A stretch of 64,000 nt of DNA. It comes from Lentisphaeria bacterium (lineage in GTDB: Bacteria; Verrucomicrobiota; Lentisphaeria; Victivallales; Victivallaceae). The stretch is taken from positions 372,001-436,000 of the forward strand of contig CP091727.1 in NCBI GenBank assembly GCA_022009855.1. The letters are read 5' to 3'. This document shows, piece after piece, positions 8,620-18,861 of the stretch. The notes beneath the pieces were generated by a model. It saw only the letters and a list, made by a program, of their open reading frames with translations. It searched no databases and was not told where the DNA came from. Made by a program: the position numbers and the translations under genes. Each line of letters begins with the position of its first letter. Within the stretch, counting starts at the first letter, position 1.

Positions 8620-9655
8620 TCATCCGGCGTATTTGACAGACTCCTTGTGAAAAAGAGCTTTGATCTTCTCCGGTTGTTTTTGAATGCTTCGCATATGGGA
8701 TTTTGCATGTTCTTCAAGCTCTCCATTCCGTTTTGCCGCCGGAGTTTTGGAAAGGGCCGCTTTCAAATCCCGGTTCAGTAATTCGTCGGGATTCAGGTCT
8801 GGACTGTAGCTTGGCAGATAAAAGATTTCAATAAAAGCCTTGTTTTCCGTCAACCACTCTTGCAGAAGTTTGCTGTGATGAACACGTAAGTTATCCAGAA
8901 TCAGAAAGATCTTCTTTTGAGAAGAGCGAATCAGCCGTTTCAAGAATCGAATCAATAACTGTGCGGTCATAGTCTCACGATAAAACATAAAACGCATCAA
9001 TCCGCGATTCGTGACGGTGCTGATCATATTCAATTTTTCGGGAGCAGCTTTCACATATTGCACCGGAGTTTTTCCTTTCGGCGCATAGCTTCTCCCCTTT
9101 ACATCGTCGCTGCGCAATCCAGTTTCATCTCCCCAGTGAATTTCCGCTTTTTTCCTGTCGGGCGCGAGCAGCAATAGCCGGATACTCTTTTTCCAACCAG
9201 ATGCGAACTCGCTGATCGTTGCGCTCATACGCCCGCCGAATCGGCTTTTGCGGGGAAAAAACCCCACATATTCAAGTAATTGCTAACCGCCTGCAAGCTC
9301 AAATCCACAGAATATTTCTGCTTGATCAGAGTTTGTACCGCTTGTCGAGTCCAGAGTGCAAATGGCAATTTCAGCTGATCTGGACAACGATCCGTGATTG
9401 CACGACGAATTTCCCGTTCTTCATGCGGAAGCAATTTTCGGTAAAGCCCCCGCGGTCGCCCTTTGTTGCCGACCTTCAATGCGGCCTGGCCTCCTTTTTC
9501 CAAGCCTTAATCCATTGGCCGACAGTATAGGCGCTCACTCCGACAAGCGGAGCGATTTCATAACGCTTCAGTCCTTTTTCGAACAGCAAAACCGCTTGCT
9601 TTCGACGATCATACAATTCTTTAGAATTGATTTTTCTTGCATCTCGAAGTTCCAT
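8620..9655 (-). pseudogene. IS630-family transposase, at least three frameshifts
   Basis: It starts MELRDARKINSKELYDRRKQ with a helix-turn-helix (KRYEIAPLVGVSAYTVGQWI), then a winged segment (LWTRQAVQTLIKQKYSVDLS). The DDE part follows: IHWGDETGLRSDD with the first Asp, KIFLILDNLRVHHS with the second, and LPSYSPDLNPDELLNRDLK with the final acidic residue. Frame changes occur in A5 near 9510, in the T6/C4 run near 9262, and again near 9160. The catalytic triad is intact if the frame is repaired, so the breaks could be sequence errors. Confidence 0.85.
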
Positions 9656-9679
9656 ACGGGTAATATAGCACGTTCAAAG

Positions 9680-9712
9680 AGATTCTACAAGTATTTTTGT
9701 TTCTTATCTATA
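9680..9712 (-). repeat. IS630 right terminal inverted repeat
   Basis: Perfect inverted partner of 8546-8578, ending CTTATCTATA on the plus strand. Confidence 0.85.
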
Positions 9713-9757
9713 TATTACCAGTATGGAACTTCGAGATGCAAGAAAAATCAATTCAAA
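9713..9757 (+). repeat. Inverted stub of a second IS630 copy
   Basis: It carries ATGGAACTTCGAGATGCAAG and the next codons of the IS630 transposase, in inverted orientation to the same sequence at about 9624-9655. It ends abruptly at AATC-AATTC where the 62-bp repeat begins. This is a leftover of another IS630 copy cut by a later insertion. Confidence 0.7.
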
Positions 9758-9819
9758 ACAGTGCCGTCCCATAATTCTTTGAAATCGTCATTCTAACCAC
9801 CCTATTTGAGCCTGAGTTG
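9758..9819 (-). repeat. 62-bp inverted repeat, copy B
   Basis: Exact reverse complement of 2728-2789. It lies just downstream of the IS4 transposase fragment at 9871-10242 and abuts an IS630 stub, consistent with being the outer end of that IS4 element. Confidence 0.85.
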
Positions 9820-9870
9820 ATTGTTTTTTAAAATTACCCATTTCCGGTTTTTCCTTTTCGTTGAGTTGGA

Positions 9871-10242
9871 TTATAGTTGTGCGAATCCTGGTAAATATGC
9901 CTGTTCCGGAGCGCCTCGCATACGGACAGAGTCAGATGCTGTCCCACAACATCTGAGGACACTTCCCATATCCAGGCAGCGCCAGATGACTCCGCGCAAG
10001 GCAGTGAACAATCTTGTAAAAAGTATGCTTCCATTCATTCTGCCATGCAATAAAGCGGAGTAAAATATATGTGAGAAGAGCCGTCCATATTTGCCAGCGC
10101 ACCGCGTTCTCGTTGTAGCCAATGAAGTCTGAGAGTTGAAGAGTCTGTTTGATCTCCTTGAAGAAAAATTCAATGGCCCATAGCCCGACGGCATTCATTT
10201 TGTGGCCATTTCCCCTTTCGAAAAAAAATCTCCCCTCGATGT
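9871..10242 (-). pseudogene. IS4-family transposase C-terminal fragment
   Basis: The minus strand encodes WAIEFFFKEIKQTLQLSDFI and WQIWTALLTYILLRFIAWQN, the conserved C-terminal part of IS4 transposases. After a frameshift near 10025 it continues FTRLFTALRGVIWRCLDMGS and ends APEQAYLPGFAQL, typical family terminal residues. The N-terminal two thirds are missing, cut near an IS66 end at 10243. Confidence 0.75.
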
Positions 10243-10268
10243 GTATGCCCAGCGAGCCCCATGGTGAG
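10243..10268 (+). repeat. Orphan IS66-type terminal repeat (right-end type)
   Basis: GTATGCCCAGCGAGCCCC resembles the right end of the IS66 copy at 19020 (GTAACCGCCCAGCCAACCCC); both continue CATGGT(C)GAG. It lies about 90 bases before a left end and has no transposase attached, so it is a remnant of a lost copy. Confidence 0.5.
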
Positions 10269-10414
10269 GGGGGATATCGCGGTGGAGCTTTGGAAAAAAT
10301 TAGAGCCAGGAGAAAAAATGATGCCGTCTGGGTAAGCGCCCAGTGAGCCCCATCTAGATTTAAGACGCCCAGCGTGCTATGTTCTTGCGCAACCCCGAAC
10401 GAAAGGAGGATGGC

Positions 10415-10760
10415 ATGGGACGGGAAGGACGAGATTATTGGGAGGCGCAACTGTCAGAGTATTGGGACAGCGGCTTGACGATTCAAGAATACAGCGAACT
10501 GAAAGAACTTCCTTACGAAAGTACACGCCGCTGGATCCGAGTGTTGGAAAAGGTACGCCAGGATGGAGTGATCGGTTCGGCATCGCTGGAGCTGGTAGAG
10601 GTCAAACCATTGCAGACAGATGCAAGGGAATGGTTCCGGGATTCGGCTGCTGGTTGACGGCATAGAAATCGCAATCGAGAAAGGTTTTGACGGCACTACG
10701 CTGTCCGAAGTGTTGAATCTGCTCAAGGCACGGTCATGTTCGGCTTCGGCGGTTCGGTAA
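10415..10760 (+). pseudogene. tnpA: IS66 accessory protein TnpA, one frameshift
   Basis: Small IS66 accessory protein with an N-terminal helical DNA-binding part (YWDSGLTIQEYSELKELPYE). An extra G in AGGG near 10627 breaks the frame. Repaired, it continues RNGSGIRLLVDGIEIAIEKG and ends SCSASAVR, overlapping the start of tnpB by about 25 bases, as in the copy at 20998-21342. GGAGG lies 5-9 bases before the ATG. It is needed for transposition of IS66 elements, exact role unclear. Confidence 0.8.
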
Positions 10761-11077
10761 AAATCTACTACTGTCCGACTCCGGTGAACATGCGAAAATC
10801 GTTCGATGGCCTTGCCGGAGCGGTGGAAGAATATATTCAGCAGGAGCCGGAATCTGGTCACGCTTTCGTATTTTTCGGTCGCAGTCGCAAAATGGTGAAG
10901 ATTTTGCAATGGCAGGGAGATGGCTTTACGATTTGGATGAAGCGCTTGGAAAGCGGTGCCTTTCACCTTCCCAAATCGGCGGAAGGGCGGATTGAATTGT
11001 CCAGTCGAGAACTTGCAGCGCTCCTGTCCGGGATCAAACCGCATCGCTATTACAAAAGATACTCGAAAAAGTCTTGA
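10736..11077 (+). CDS. tnpB: IS66 accessory protein TnpB
   Basis: IS66 Orf2 protein of 113 residues, full length. Hallmarks are PVNMRKSFDGLAG, FVFFGRSRKMVKILQW, GFTIWMKRLESG and the C-terminal LLSGIKPHRYYKRYSKKS. It overlaps the end of tnpA. It is nearly identical in layout to the copy at 20681-21022 but differs at several residues, so the two elements are not recent duplicates. Confidence 0.9.
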   Translation: MFGFGGSVKIYYCPTPVNMRKSFDGLAGAVEEYIQQEPESGHAFVFFGRSRKMVKILQWQGDGFTIWMKRLESGAFHLPKSAEGRIELSSRELAALLSGIKPHRYYKRYSKKS

Positions 11078-11277
11078 CTGGACTTGAATTTGAGTAGGAA
11101 TCCGGTATATTCTCATTATGGTATTACCGGTGGTTACAACATTTGACGAAGCCCGGCAGGTTATTCGGGATCAAGCTGAGAAAATTGAAAAACTCAGCAA
11201 CGAATTGTCTTGGTTCAGACGCCAGATGTTCGGTTCCAAAACGGAACATTATATTCCGGAGGATGACACTCCATCGC

Positions 11278-11288
11278 TTTTTCCTGAA
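11278..11288 (+). repeat. Target-site duplication, left copy
   Basis: TTTTTCCTGAA, repeated directly at 12931-12941 on the other side of the inserted element. Confidence 0.8.
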
Positions 11289-12930
11289 TGACTCGTGCGA
11301 AATAAGAGAAAAACGTTGACTCGGCGACGAGCCGGAACCTGATTTGCGGCGGAAACGCTGAGAAAATTTTGTTTGGCGGTAAAACGGCCCGAAAGGCCGG
11401 ATTTGGTACTGAAAACTTGAAAATTTAGGCGTAAGCCATCCTGCATTGGCAACAATGCGTGTTGTTTGACAAATTTACTTTTTTATGACAGGCGAAGCTA
11501 AGCGGCGTCGGCAAAGTTTTGTAGCAACGGATTTTATCCGGTTGCTCCAGAACCAACGCGGCGGCCACGGCGGTTAAGCTCAGAGTCAAGTGCGCGATGG
11601 TCATCTGGTTGCGGATGGCGCGGTATTTGTACTGCGACATTTCCTCGACTTCGCGAGGCCCGAGGCGGGAGAAATAACGTTCCGCTTCAGTCCGGCATTT
11701 ATAGGTGTCCTTAAAGCGTTTCGACTCTCTGGGCACCTGGCTGCGATGATCATCGGTAATGTCGATATAGGCGGTACAGCCGTAACATTTGCCGGTACAG
11801 AAATGGTCATGGTCGATTGGGCATTGCGGCGGTAAAGCGGCCTTTTTCCCGTTTGGTCCCGGCGACAATCGGACAACGAAATTTCTTGCGGGTTCGGGCT
11901 CCATCCGGGCTGATGCCGTAAAATTTCATTTCCAGACCGGCCTGACACAGCGGCAGTCCGTGCGGCCCCACGGTTTTGTCCGGCTGCTGATTGCGGCGGT
12001 TCAACGGAATGAACGGTTCGGCTTTAAGTTTTTCGACAATGAAGTTATAAAGTTCGCGGTCATCGTATCCGGCATCGCCGAGAAAGATGCGCCCTTTTTT
12101 CTGACCGTAGATTCGCACGAACTTTTTCAGTAGCGCCTTGGCTACTTTGCCGTCGGTGCGGTTGTTCGGCAGGGTAACTTCGATAAGAGGAATACCCTCA
12201 CCGCTGAGCAGGACGTGGGTACGGTAGCCCCAGAACCAGGTAAAGGTTTTCTTCTTATCGCCGCTCGGTTGTTTGATGTAGGAATAATAACTGAGCGTTG
12301 CCATGGGATTGCGCTTGATCTTGGTGGCTTTGTCGAGCTTACGGTTGGGATTCTTGGGATTGTTGTGCTTGGTGTTGGCCTTGATCGGTTTAGAATCGGC
12401 CATAATGACCTCCAGCGTGGCGATGCCTTTTTCAACCAGCAGTTTGCCGGAAGTATGAAAAAAGTTTCGATTTCGGAGTTATTCGTATCGGTCAGGAAGC
12501 GCGAAAAACGGGACGCATCGGGAATCCGGCCTGGGTTGAAACCGCACATTTCGGCAAGGATCGGACGGCTTTCCAGATCCCGGACCAGGTCGGAAATGCA
12601 TTTGATGTGAGCCGATTGTTTGTAGATCAGCGCCTTGAAATAGGCGGAACGCCGATAGCCACGGCGGCCGAGTTCGGGAAAATCCGGCTGGTCGTAGATC
12701 AGATCGAAAGCGCGGAAAAGTGCATCGTATTTTTTCAGGAATGGGCACGAATCGATTAGGCCGTAGTAGTCATAAAACAGTGAATTTTGCATCATATTTT
12801 TCCTCTTTTTGAGTGGTTAATTGTTGTCCCGCAAGATATTACAATATATCACCAAGAGGAGGAATTTTCAAGGGCAAACGACTCAAAAGTCGTTAATTAT
12901 AAAGCGTTTAACGCATTACGCAGAACACAG
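11289..12930 (-). mobile_element. DDE insertion sequence (IS4/IS5-like) inserted in tnpC
   Basis: A 1642-base element flanked by the 11-bp direct repeat TTTTTCCTGAA. Removing it with one repeat restores the tnpC frame exactly. The terminal repeats are poor (TCGTGCGAAAT at the left against TTCTGCGTAAT at the right). An 11-bp duplication is in the range known for IS4-family elements. Confidence 0.75.
11425..12795 (-). pseudogene. DDE transposase of the IS inside tnpC, two or more frameshifts
   Basis: The N-terminal part is DUF772-like (GYRRSAYFKALIYKQSAHIK, RFSRFLTDTNNSEIETFF). Then come IMADSKPIKANTKHNN with the first Asp, KTFTWFWGYRTHVLL, GRIFLGDAGYDDRELYNFI with the second Asp, and KCRTEAERYFSRLGPREVEE near the C-terminus with the last acidic residue. 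Frame changes lie near 12450 and 11870. The IS4/IS5 superfamily is clear; the family within it is not. Confidence 0.75.
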
Positions 12931-12941
12931 TTTTTCCTGAA
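12931..12941 (+). repeat. Target-site duplication, right copy
   Basis: Direct repeat of 11278-11288. Confidence 0.8.
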
Positions 12942-13956
12942 GAAGAGGAGGAAGCGCCGATTGAGAAAGCACCTCAGAAGGTGTCGGAACACGAACGTAG
13001 AGTCCGGCAGCCGAATGCTCTTTCTGAAATTCCATCTGACCTGCCGCGCGAGGAACGCATCATTGATGTTCCGAAAGAGAAGCGGCAGGGAATGACTTTG
13101 ATCGGCTACGAGGAAAGCGAACGAATCGCTTACCGCACCGGATTATATGTGATTCATTTCAAGCGAGCTAAATATGCCGATCCCTCTGATGCGTTGCGCG
13201 GTGTAGTTACGGCTCCGGCTCCGGGAGATGTTTTCGATTCGGTCAGCGGCAGAACTCGTTATGACATTTCTTTCGTAGCAAAAGTGGCGGCGGACAAGGT
13301 GGAGAATGCTATCCCTCTGGAACGCCAGGCACGAATGTTCAGCAGCGATGGATTGCCGGTGGCTCCATCCACTCTGGAAGATCTCTACAAGCGCACGGCA
13401 GATGCCTTGCTGCCCCTTTATGAACGGATGGTTGACCGGATTATGCAGTGCGATGTCCTTCATGCGGATGAAACGTTCATCAAACTAATGGTCAAGGGGG
13501 CAAAGAGGTGTAAGCAAGCATATCTGTGGTGTCGATTGACTGGAGTCGGGCCGCCGATGATCGCTTTTCACTTTTCGCCATCCCGATCCCGGGATGTTGC
13601 AAAAAGTCTGCTCGGAGATTATTCCGAAACAATCATCAGAGATTCTTACGCAGCCTATGAAAAACTGGATTGCGAGGTCGCCTGCTGTTGGGCTCATGTC
13701 CACAGACGCTTTCTGCAAGCTGTCGAAAATGGCTATGGGAAAGCTGAGCCTCTCTTGAAAATGATACAGACCCTTTACCAAATTGAGCGGGCTGCAAAGG
13801 AGCGGGCGGAAAAGAAGGGCACGGAAACCGTCTGCGCCAGACAGCCTCCTTCCGCAGCTCTCCTGCAACAAAGCAGAGAATGGATGGATGCCGGCCCCTA
13901 TTTCCCCAAACAGGCCGCAAATCTTGAAAATTCCCGGAAATATTTTACGCAGACCT

Positions 13957-13984
13957 TTGCCTGCCTGCGCAATTCTGCTATAAT
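13957..13984 (+). promoter_or_regulatory. Sigma-70 promoter of the regulator at 14014
   Basis: -35 TTGCCT (13957-13962), 16-base spacer, -10 TATAAT (13979-13984), 29 bases before the ATG. The 130 bases before it, after the IS66 remnant, hold nothing else recognisable. Confidence 0.6.
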
Positions 13985-14013
13985 AAATCAACAAGATAAA
14001 GGATGCTGGCAAG

Positions 14014-15077
14014 ATGAAAAAGAACAAATACACTAGGATGGAGCCGCAAATCGATTCCCTGTTCCGCGAATTGGACCGGGAACTCGACAACTTTCCGGCG
14101 GGAACCCGTTTCCATTCCCTTCGACAGCTTCAGGAAAAATACGGCAGCCACCGCGGAATCATCGACCGTACCCTGACGCGCATGGAGGAACGACAGCTGA
14201 TCCGCCGCGTTCCGCGCATCGGAATTTTCAGCAACGTCACCCGCAGGACACAGGCCCGGAAAGTGTTGTTCTTCCTCCCGGACTGGCCAAGTAATATGAT
14301 CCGGGAATGGAGTGCGGCCGCGAACCGCTACATCGCGGAGCGGAAGGAATGGCAGCTTCAGGAACGCCTGATCGACCCGGAACTGCCGCTTTCCGCCAGC
14401 TGCCTTCCCGAAGACGCGGCCGCAATGATCCTGTTCAGTCCGAGCACGGGAATTTCAACCGGGGATATGATCTGGCTGGCCTCTCTGAAGATCCCGGCAG
14501 TGTTGCTCAATGCCGATTCCGGCAGTTTTGAAATCAGCTGCGTATCGTCGGACGATTGTACCGGAGCCGCACTCGTCAGTTCTTTCCTGCATTCCCGCGG
14601 ACACCGCAGAGTGGCGGTGATCTATTCTGAGCCTCACTCGGCAGTCAGCGAGAATCGGATCAGGAACCTTCTGGTTTCGATGAAACTGCTTGGAATGGAA
14701 ACGATTCTGATCGACTGCGCAACCATGAACTGCGAATACTCCCCCATAAAGCCTATATGGCAATGAAGCAATATCTTGAAGAGAACGATTCCCGTGCAGA
14801 TTTTACGGCCGTCTACTCCATCACAGGCGACTGTGTGCCTGAAGTGATGACAGCTTTGCGCGAAAGCGGTTACGAGCTTCCCCGCGACATCAGCATCATC
14901 AGCATGACCAGTGAAGAGAACGGCCGCTTCAATCATCCTCCCCTGACCGCCGCATGCAACGACATAGCCATGGAAGTCGCGGTGACTTTCGAAGGGCTCA
15001 GGGAGGTGTTGGAGAAAAAACGAAACTATTTCAAGGCCCTGGTCCCCATGCGGTTGATTGAGGCGCGCCTCGGTTAA
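14014..15077 (+). CDS. GntR/LacI-hybrid transcriptional regulator, one frameshift
   Basis: The N-terminal winged helix (PAGTRFHSLRQLQEKYGSHR, RMEERQLIRRVPRIGIFSN) is of GntR type. A periplasmic-binding-protein-like sensor follows: FFLPDWPSNMIREW, SSDDCTGAALVSSFLHSRGH, then FTAVYSITGDCVPEVMTALR and GYELPRDISIISMTSEENG. The frame breaks in a run of five C near 14747; with one more C it reads YSPHKAYMAMKQYLEE without a gap. The gene is followed 40 bases later by a pseudopilin-like gene and a glycosidase, which it probably controls. The ligand is unknown, likely an oligosaccharide. Confidence 0.8.
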
Positions 15078-15116
15078 AAATATCAGCGGAACACAAACAA
15101 GAAAAGGAACCACTCC

Positions 15117-15839
15117 ATGAAACAAAAAAATTTCACATTGATCGAACTCTTGGTAATTATCGCCATCGTCGTCATTCTAGCGGCCATGCTGCTGCCCGCG
15201 CTTAATCAGGCGCGGGAGAGAGGGCGCTCCATCACCTGCGTCAATAACCTGAAACAGTGCGGGACGATGCATATTTTTTATGCCGACACCTATCAGGGAT
15301 GGTATTATAAATCGAATGAAGAGTACGGGCAGGAGAAACGCCATTGGCCCCGCATGTTCTGGCACCTCGGGCTGTTCAGCAGCAATGCCGCAAAGATAGT
15401 CGACTGCCCCTCGGCAACCCCGCCGGTCTACAGCTATGAGGGACCCCATTACTGGAATATGTATGGAACACATGTATTTTTCAACGACAACTCGAAAGAG
15501 GACAAAGATCTGCTTCGAGCCGGTGTGCGGCTCAACGGGAAGAACAGTATTTATTATCAGAGCGGCAAACTCCGGCACCCGACAAAATTCATGCTGTTGG
15601 TGGACAGCAGCCACAGAACGATGCTCAACGTTTCCCGCGGCGACGTTCATTACCACTCCACGAACCAGGAGGCGCTGATCTACACCCGCCATTCCAGCAA
15701 AGCAAACATCCTCTGGGGCGACGGTCATGCCGCCGGATTCAGCAGCCTGGAGCTGGCTAACAGCAGCACCGCCTTCATGAACAAGCTCGGGATCCAATAT
15801 ACAGGGCTCGACAAAACCCGTTGGCTGGTTCAGGATTAA
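15117..15839 (+). CDS. Prepilin-like protein with H-x9-DG signature
   Basis: 240 residues. The N-terminus MKQKNFTLIELLVIIAIVVI is a type IV prepilin/type II secretion pseudopilin signal: cleavage before Phe, Glu at +5, then a hydrophobic helix. The C-terminal part has HSSKANILWGDGHA, which is His, nine residues, Asp-Gly, the signature of the large H-x9-DG prepilin family expanded in Lentisphaerota and Planctomycetes. Its function is unproven; it may be a substrate-specific surface or secretion factor. It directly precedes a secreted glycosidase with two bases between stop and start, so the two are probably co-expressed. Confidence 0.88.
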   Translation: MKQKNFTLIELLVIIAIVVILAAMLLPALNQARERGRSITCVNNLKQCGTMHIFYADTYQGWYYKSNEEYGQEKRHWPRMFWHLGLFSSNAAKIVDCPSATPPVYSYEGPHYWNMYGTHVFFNDNSKEDKDLLRAGVRLNGKNSIYYQSGKLRHPTKFMLLVDSSHRTMLNVSRGDVHYHSTNQEALIYTRHSSKANILWGDGHAAGFSSLELANSSTAFMNKLGIQYTGLDKTRWLVQD

Positions 15840-15841
15840 TC

Positions 15842-18821
15842 ATGATAATGATGATGAAACACCTGCTGTTGCTGGCGTTCTGTGCGGCTTCCGTCTGGTG
15901 CTGCGGCATGGAAACGGTGATCGATTTCAGACACTCTGCACCGCCGGTCGGCGTCCATCGCGCGGAGGAAAAGGCACAGAGCTGCACTTATATCGGGCCG
16001 GCAGAGGGGAAGCGTGTGCTCAGGATCGACTGGGACGCCTCCAGAGGAAGACATTTCGAATGCGGCATCGGGCGAACTATCCCCTTGCCCGAGTTCACCC
16101 GCGCCGAAATCACGATCGGGGCATACCTGCCGCCCGGCACCCCTCTGGAAACCCTCTGCCTCCGGCTGCGCGACGCCGACGGCGAAACCTGGCAGTTTAC
16201 CGGGAGCCCCGGAAAACCGGACGGCGGCCGGAGGGAGATCATCTATTCAATCGACCGCGCCGCGCCGAAGGCGGACTGCTGGGGAGGTTCCGGTAACCGG
16301 AAACTGGATTTCCCGGTGACCTTGGCCGGATTCGCCGGGAACTTCAGGAAGCGAACCGGCAGTTCATGGTGCGCGGTCGAATCGGTTTCGATCCGGGTCC
16401 TCGGCAGCGATGCCCCGCTGACGGTCCGTCTGGAAACCGGCAATCCGGTCCACGTCTTTCCGGCCGGGAACGCGCAGGCACCCGAGCTGCGCATCGTCAA
16501 CACGAGAAGCAGAACCATCTCCGGCGAACTCGAATACCGCCTGACCTCCACCGCCGGAACGCCGGAACACCGGCATCGGGCAGCATGGAGAATCGAACCC
16601 GGCCAGGAATTCCGCCTTGAACTGCCGCGGCCTGAAGCGTTCGGCGTCTATTATCTCGACACCAGCCTCACAGAAGAGGATGGCCCGATCCGGAAAAAAC
16701 GCCTGAGTTACGCTCATATGCCGCCGGCCGGTCCGACGCCGGGCATGGCTCGCGGATTTCTGTTCGGAATCTGCTCGCATCCCAAGCGTGGAACGTATGC
16801 CGAGCAGGAGAAGGAGGCGCTGGCGGCGGCACTGTGCGGCGCGAAAATCGTCCGTGAGGACATCAACTGGGAACAGCTTCAGAGGACGCCGCAACGGATA
16901 AACTGGGCGCCGTTCGACGATGTCGTCTCAATTTTCGGCAGACAGAATATCGAAATCCAGGCGATCTACTGTTATTCACCGAAGTGGGCGAATGCCGTCG
17001 ACTGGAAACCGCTCCGCTTGAACACCTCCACGCGCGGCAATCCCGCGGACGAACATTGGCGTAAATTCATCCGCTCCTTCGCCGGGCGTTACCGCGGCCG
17101 CATCCGGTACGTGGAAGTCTGGAATGAGCCGGATCTGGCCGGTTTCGCCAACTTCTCCGTCGACGCCTATCTCGATATGCTCAAAAGCGCTTATGCAGAA
17201 ACCAAAACCGCCGCGCCGGAAATGACCGTGCTCACCGCCGGTTTTGCTGGAGCAGGTGAACATATGCGGCAGACGCTGAAGCGCGGCAAAGGCAGTTTCG
17301 ATGTCATCGCCTATCACGGACACGGTCCTTTCCCCGGCTATCGAAGCCAGGTCGAAAAAGTGCTGGCGATGCGGAATGAAGCTGGCTCCGACGCACCGTG
17401 GTATGCGAACGAAACAGGGATCTCGTCACTGCATATCGGCGAACTGGAGCAGGCTGCCGTGCTTTACCGGAAATTTCTCTACTCTTGGGCGCGCGGAGCG
17501 ATCGGCTACAACTGGTATGACCTCAGGAATGACGGCTTCGACCCCGGGAACAATGAACATAACTTCGGGCTTCTGACCCGGGATTTTCACCCCAAGGCGG
17601 CCTATGCCGTCTATAATATGCTGGCGCTCTATTTTCAGAACGGCGAATTTATCGCCGACGCCGACATTGGCGGAACGGGGAGCGGCTTCTTTTTTCCGTG
17701 GCGCGGGGGGAGACCTCCTGCTGCCGCACTGGGACGAAGCTTCCCGGGTGCTGATGTTTTCCGGCGTAACGGGCAAAGCGTTCCGGGTCGACCTCTTCGG
17801 CAATGAAACGGAGCTCGCGGTCAGGGACGGAAACCTGATTGCGGAAACCGGCCCACTCCCGTCGACCCTGCGCTTCCCCGGGCAGAAGGAGCTCCCCCGG
17901 CTCGCCGGAGAGTTGGTCCGCATGGAGGAGGAGTTCGTCTGCCGTCCCGGCCACAGCTCCGGGCTGCAGCTGGAGCTCTTCAATCCGGGAAAGCGGGAAC
18001 TTGAGTTCCGGTTTGACGTCCGGCTGCCGAAGGGGCTGGCTCTCCGGACTCCTCCGGAAACGGTCCGCATGGCACCGGGAGAACGCCAGCAGCTGGTACT
18101 CGCGGTTGAGGCAAACGGAGCATTTCACTCTTTCGCTGGGCATGAGCGGGAAATCCAGATCGGAATCACCGCCGGCGGTGATTGGACCGGGAAATTAGCC
18201 TGTCCCGTCCGGAGCGTGACCGTCCTCTCCGGCAGCGGACTGCCGGAGAAGGCCGACTTCACCCTCGACCGGGCCGGACAGCTCACCATGCTGGCCCCGA
18301 ACGACCCTGCACGCGCCCATCTCTTCTGGAAAGGAGCGGAAGACCTGAGTGCGGAAGTCCGCCTCGGCCGGGAAGGCAAACACCTGCTGCTCTCTGTCAA
18401 GGTGCAAGACGATGTCCATTGTCAACCCCATCGGGGAGAATCATCCTGGCTCGGAGACAGTATTCAGTTCGCCCTGAAACTGCCGGGGCAGCAAGGTTTC
18501 TGGGAGATCGGGCTGAGCCTGCCGGAAAGCGGCCCCGAATGCTTCATCTGGATTACCCCGGGTAAATTCGATGCCCGCAGAACCGCAGACGAAATCGAAG
18601 TGACGGCCAGCCGGAATGAGGAAACGAAGGAGACGCACTATTTCGCCCGGATTCTCTGTGACGCCATCGATTTGAGCGATGCGGCCGCGAAGCGGGGGGT
18701 TCGCTTCAATTTGCTTGTAAACGACAACGACGGAGAAATGCGCGAGAGCTTCCTCTCGATCGCCCCCGGCATCGGCAGGGAGAAAACGTTCGAAGCTTAT
18801 CCGCTCGTCCTGTTCGAGTAA
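15842..18821 (+). CDS. Secreted clan GH-A glycoside hydrolase with C-terminal CBM9-like domain, one frameshift
   Basis: About 990 residues. It has a signal peptide (KHLLLLAFCAASVWCCG) and an N-terminal beta-sandwich. The (beta/alpha)8 domain shows VEVWNEPDLAGF, with the acid/base Glu, and APWYANETGISS, with the presumed nucleophile Glu; the layout resembles GH39/GH5-type enzymes. The C-terminus (DLSAEVRLGREGKHLLLSVK, SWLGDSIQFALKL) looks like a DOMON/CBM9 carbohydrate-binding module. A run of six G near 17706 breaks the frame; five G gives WRGGDLLLPHWDEAS. ATG 15842 is chosen for AGGA 7 bases upstream. The exact GH family and substrate are not determined. Confidence 0.8.
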
Positions 18822-18861
18822 CGCTCCCCTCTCCCCGGATCCGGCTGCCGCAGCGCGCAGC

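Larger units (their letters stand above)
8546..9712 (-). mobile_element. IS630-family insertion sequence
   Basis: An element of 1167 bases bounded by perfect 33-bp inverted repeats and filled by one transposase reading frame on the minus strand. The ends begin with TA, matching the TA target preference of IS630/Tc1 elements. It sits between the LacI regulator and older IS debris. Confidence 0.85.
10332..13827 (+). mobile_element. IS66 element copy 1, interrupted and truncated at the right
   Basis: The left end GTAAGCGCCCAGTGAGCCCC at 10332 is a typical IS66 terminus. It contains tnpA, tnpB and the start of tnpC; tnpC is split by another IS (11289-12930) and resumes to about 13827, where it ends within the C-terminal region. 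The right end is missing. Confidence 0.8.
11118..13827 (+). pseudogene. tnpC: IS66 transposase TnpC, split by an IS and truncated
   Basis: The first exon-like part (11118-11288) encodes the leucine-rich N-terminus and YIPEDDTPSLFPE. It resumes at 12942 in the same frame as EEEEAPIEKAPQKVSEHERR. The transposase core follows (IMQCDVLHADETFIKLMVKG, RDSYAAYEKLDCEVACCWAH) up to EKKGTE, after which it diverges from the other copy near 13827. The C-terminal region with the third catalytic residue is lost, so the gene is dead even without the insertion. Confidence 0.85.

Noticed and set aside
10379..10414. ATG 10379 as start of the IS66 tnpA
   Set aside because: The intact copy at 21342 begins at the MGREGRD methionine, which has its own ribosome binding site; the upstream extension is IS66 leader.
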